From NCBI GenBank assembly GCA_020025655.1, contig JAHHRR010000004.1:1-61806 (forward strand): a stretch of DNA of 61,806 nucleotides. Reading direction: 5' to 3'. Shown piece by piece: positions 59,432-61,806 of this stretch. Below the pieces are notes generated by a model. It saw nothing but the letters and a program-made list of their open reading frames with translations. It was not told the DNA's origin and did no database searches. The translations under genes and the position numbers were made by a program. This stretch comes from Oscillospiraceae bacterium. Lineage in GTDB: Bacteria; Bacillota; Clostridia; Oscillospirales; Oscillospiraceae. Numbering within the stretch: position 1 is the stretch's first letter; each line of letters opens with the position of its first letter.

Positions 59432-60129
59432 ATAAGTTTTATTCAATAGCTGTTGACGGACCCTCAGGCGCAGGTAAAAGCACACTTTCAAGACGCTGCG
59501 CATCTGCGTTCGGATTTATATATGTTGATACAGGCGCTATTTACCGCAGTCTTGGACTTGCCGCTTACAGGAAAGGCATAAATCGTGAAAACGAGGCCGA
59601 GGTAATGGCAATACTGCCGGAGACCGAGGTTAAAATGGCCTACGATGAAAACGGCGAACAGAGGATGTATTTAAACGGGGAGGATGTTTCCGCAGAGATA
59701 AGACTGCCGGAAATTTCTGCCTGTGCATCACAGGTTTCAGCTCATGCAAGGGTCAGAGAATATCTGCTGGAAATGCAGAGAAAAATGGCAAGGGAAAACA
59801 GCGTCATTATGGACGGCAGAGATATAGGAACGGTCGTTCTGCCTGATGCCAATCTTAAAATTTTCCTGACTGCCAGCTCTGAAGCAAGAGCACAGCGCAG
59901 GCTTCTGGAGCTTCAGCAGAAGGGCGTAGACACCAGCTTTGAGCAGGTTCTGCACGATATTAAGCAGAGAGATAAGTGCGACAGCGAAAGAGCGGCGGCC
60001 CCGCTTAAAGCAGCTGCCGATTCAGTTCTTGTTGATACAAGTGAGCTTGACTTTGAGCAGAGCTTTCAGAAGCTCTGCGAGGTAATAAGCGATAGGCTGA
60101 ACATTGAAAGAATTGAGGACAGAAAATGA
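59428..60129 (+). CDS. cmk: Cytidylate kinase
   Basis: The 233-residue enzyme phosphorylates CMP and dCMP. It has the P-loop VDGPSGAGKSTLSRR, TGAIYRSLGLA, DGRDIGTVVLPDA and the LID region RAQRRLLELQQKG. Length normal. It overlaps the flavoprotein gene by 4 nt and ispH-rpsA by 4 nt. This full-length Cmk shows that the kinase-like domain on the MATE fusion is not the cell's cytidylate kinase. Confidence 0.95.
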   Translation: MNKFYSIAVDGPSGAGKSTLSRRCASAFGFIYVDTGAIYRSLGLAAYRKGINRENEAEVMAILPETEVKMAYDENGEQRMYLNGEDVSAEIRLPEISACASQVSAHARVREYLLEMQRKMARENSVIMDGRDIGTVVLPDANLKIFLTASSEARAQRRLLELQQKGVDTSFEQVLHDIKQRDKCDSERAAAPLKAAADSVLVDTSELDFEQSFQKLCEVISDRLNIERIEDRK

Positions 60130-61806
60130 AGGAACTTCGTATAGCCAAAACAGCAGGCTTCTGCTTCGGCGTGAAGCGCTCTGTCGATATGGCAGAGAAG
60201 CTTTTAAATGAAGTCGGAAGCTGCGCCTGCTTAGGCGAGCTTATACATAATGAAGATGTGGTTGCGGAGCTTAAACAGAAGGGACTCAGAATCCTTACAA
60301 GCCCCGAAGAGGCAAAGAATGGTGAGAATGTTCTTATCAGAGCCCACGGCGTTTCCAGACAGTCCTGCGAACAGCTTGCGGCGGCAGGTGCTGTTGTAAG
60401 TGATGCAACCTGTCCGAAAGTCAAAAATATTCATAAAATCGTAAGCAAGGCAGAGGAGAACGGACGATTTGTAATCATAATCGGTATGAAAAAGCATCCT
60501 GAGGTTGAGGCCATCTGCGGGTGGTGCGGTGAACATCAGGTAATTGAAAATCCCGATGAAATGGAAGCATTTTTCTGTTCCAGACCGGAAATTGAGAAAA
60601 AACCGATAACAGTTGTGGTTCAAACGACCCAAACTCACACTAATTTTACTGAATGTTGTAATATCGTAAAAAAAAGATGTACAAATGCGGAAATATCTGA
60701 TACAATATGCCTTGCGACGTTCACGCGACAAGAAGAGGCGGAGACATTAGCTTCAGAATGCGACGCAATGGTAGTTATTGGCGGAAAGCACAGCGCTAAC
60801 AGCAAGCATCTGGCTGAAATATGCCAAGAGCACTGCAAAAATGTCCAGTTCATTGAAAGAACTTCGGAATTGGATTTATCTAAGCTTGAAGCAGCTAACA
60901 TCGTCGGTTTAACGGCCGGTGCTTCTACTCCCGCGTGGATAATTAAGGAGGTAAGAAACAAAATGAGCGACGAAATCAAAGTAGAGGAAACTGCAGTAGA
61001 GAAGGAGATGTCCTTCGACGAAATGCTGGAGGAGACTCTGAAACCTATATATAATGGAGATAAGGTAACCGGTACTGTTGTTGCTATCACCGGCACTGAA
61101 ATCAGTGTTGACCTGGGCACTAAGTATTCCGGCTTCATTCCCACTTCTGAATTTATTGACGACGGTATCAAGGTTGAGGACGCTGTTAAGGTCGGCGACG
61201 AGATCGAGGCTGTTGTTATTAGAGTAAATGATGTTGAAGGCACCGCAATGCTCTCCAAGAAGCGTCTCGACGCTGCTAAGATCTGGACCGATGTTGAGGC
61301 TGCTGTCGAAGACGGCACCATCATGGAAGGCGTTGTTACCGAGGTTAACAAGGGCGGCGTTGTTGTTTCCGTTAAGGGTGTTCGTGTATTCGTTCCCGCA
61401 TCCCAGACTGATCTGCCCAGAGAGGCAGAGCTGAGCCAGCTTCTCAAGAAGACTGTTCGCCTTAAGATCACTGAGGTTAACAAGGCTCGCAAGAGAGTTG
61501 TCGGTTCTATCCGCCGCGTTGCACAGGCTGAGCGCCGTGAGCGCATCGAGGCTATCTGGAACGAGATCGAGGTCGGCAAGCGTTACCACGGTACCGTTAA
61601 GTCCCTGACCAGCTACGGTGCATTCGTTGATATCGGCGGCATCGATGGTATGGTTCACGTATCCGAGCTCAGCTGGGGCCGCATCCATCATCCCTCTGAG
61701 GTTCTTTCCGTTGGTGATGAGATCGACGTTTACGTCATCAGCTTTGACCGTGAGAAGCGCAAGATTTCTCTCGGCTACAAGGATCCCAACGCAAATCCCT
61801 GGGAGA
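60126..61806 (+). CDS. ispH: IspH fused to S1 RNA-binding domains (incomplete at the window end)
   Basis: The open frame runs from ATG 60126 to the end of the window without a stop, about 560 residues so far. The first ~278 residues are 4-hydroxy-3-methylbut-2-enyl diphosphate reductase, the last MEP-pathway enzyme, with its three iron-sulfur cysteines in KTAGFCFGVKRS, SDATCPKV and DTICLATFTRQ. The frame continues through a Met-Ser-Asp linker into S1 domains: GDKVTGTVVAITG, GTIMEGVVTEVNKGG and GKRYHGTVKSLTSYGAFVDIGG. This ispH-rpsA fusion is known in Clostridia. The S1 half has highly biased codons, unlike the IspH half. Overlaps cmk by 4 nt. Confidence 0.94.
   Translation, partial: MKELRIAKTAGFCFGVKRSVDMAEKLLNEVGSCACLGELIHNEDVVAELKQKGLRILTSPEEAKNGENVLIRAHGVSRQSCEQLAAAGAVVSDATCPKVKNIHKIVSKAEENGRFVIIIGMKKHPEVEAICGWCGEHQVIENPDEMEAFFCSRPEIEKKPITVVVQTTQTHTNFTECCNIVKKRCTNAEISDTICLATFTRQEEAETLASECDAMVVIGGKHSANSKHLAEICQEHCKNVQFIERTSELDLSKLEAANIVGLTAGASTPAWIIKEVRNKMSDEIKVEETAVEKEMSFDEMLEETLKPIYNGDKVTGTVVAITGTEISVDLGTKYSGFIPTSEFIDDGIKVEDAVKVGDEIEAVVIRVNDVEGTAMLSKKRLDAAKIWTDVEAAVEDGTIMEGVVTEVNKGGVVVSVKGVRVFVPASQTDLPREAELSQLLKKTVRLKITEVNKARKRVVGSIRRVAQAERRERIEAIWNEIEVGKRYHGTVKSLTSYGAFVDIGGIDGMVHVSELSWGRIHHPSEVLSVGDEIDVYVISFDREKRKISLGYKDPNANPWE

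Noticed and set aside
60635..61691. Long minus-strand open frames opposite ispH-rpsA
   Set aside because: They are antisense to a recognised fusion gene with strong codon bias, and their translations are low-complexity Ser/Thr-rich or Asn/Leu-rich sequences.
1..61806. Insertion sequences, prophage genes, replication origin, CRISPR arrays
   Set aside because: No transposase, phage structural gene, DnaA-box cluster or CRISPR repeat series was seen; the only recombinases are the two linked to the inverting segment.

Overview
The window looks like a chromosomal segment of a low-to-mid GC, spore-forming, gut-type Clostridia (Oscillospiraceae/Ruminococcaceae-like; the assignment is inferred). The reasons are strong GGAGG-type ribosome binding sites, an ispH-S1 fusion, the order M50 protease / TIGR03960 radical SAM / TIGR03936 / L19, sporulation-associated genes (SpoIVFB-like, GerW/YtfJ, DacF-like), tig-clpP-clpX-lon-ysxC, and SipW-type secretion. 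No rRNA, CRISPR array or insertion sequence was seen.

Layout. 1-4.1 kb: APC amino-acid permease, a small conserved cytoplasmic protein with a possible leader attenuator, and a GtrC-like membrane glucosyltransferase. 4.1-10.7 kb, all on the minus strand: a surface-fibre operon with SipW signal peptidase, a major TasA/camelysin-like subunit, two further SipW-type secreted subunits, a 1102-residue VWFA adhesin and an IPKTG-anchored surface protein. 10.8-13.3 kb: a DNA inversion module. Two identical 31-bp repeats in opposite orientation (10807-10837, 12136-12166) enclose a tyrosine recombinase gene and an outward-facing promoter; a second, paralogous recombinase lies just outside. As sequenced, the promoter fires away from the fibre operon into a terminator; inversion would point it at sipW. 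This is the most exciting system in the window: an apparent phase-variation switch for a SipW/TasA-type fibre with a VWFA protein.

13.6-34 kb is accessory or regulatory: a MATE transporter fused to a cytidylate-kinase-like domain, a GNAT acetyltransferase, an aminotransferase fused to an XRE DNA-binding domain with probable self-operators, a YtrA-type GntR/ABC operon, a DUF4300-like lipoprotein, a second PKTGD-anchored surface protein, paired small membrane proteins, oleate hydratase, an ECF sigma/anti-sigma pair, several small membrane proteins, an rRNA/tRNA methyltransferase, an FRG-domain protein with an unknown neighbour, and tRNA-Pro(CGG) next to duplicated tRNA debris.

34.3-61.8 kb is mostly core: SpoIVFB-like protease, TIGR03960/TIGR03936, L19 with its leader RNA, a four-gene glycosyltransferase/ligase cluster, lepB-rbgA-rnhB-yraN, a metallophosphoesterase, tig-clpP-clpX-lon-ysxC, an M50 protease and scpA-scpB-DUF2953-gerW, dacF, rluB-type synthase, a BaiN-type flavoprotein, cmk, and ispH-rpsA running off the end. 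Two genes in this part seem to start at ATT codons.
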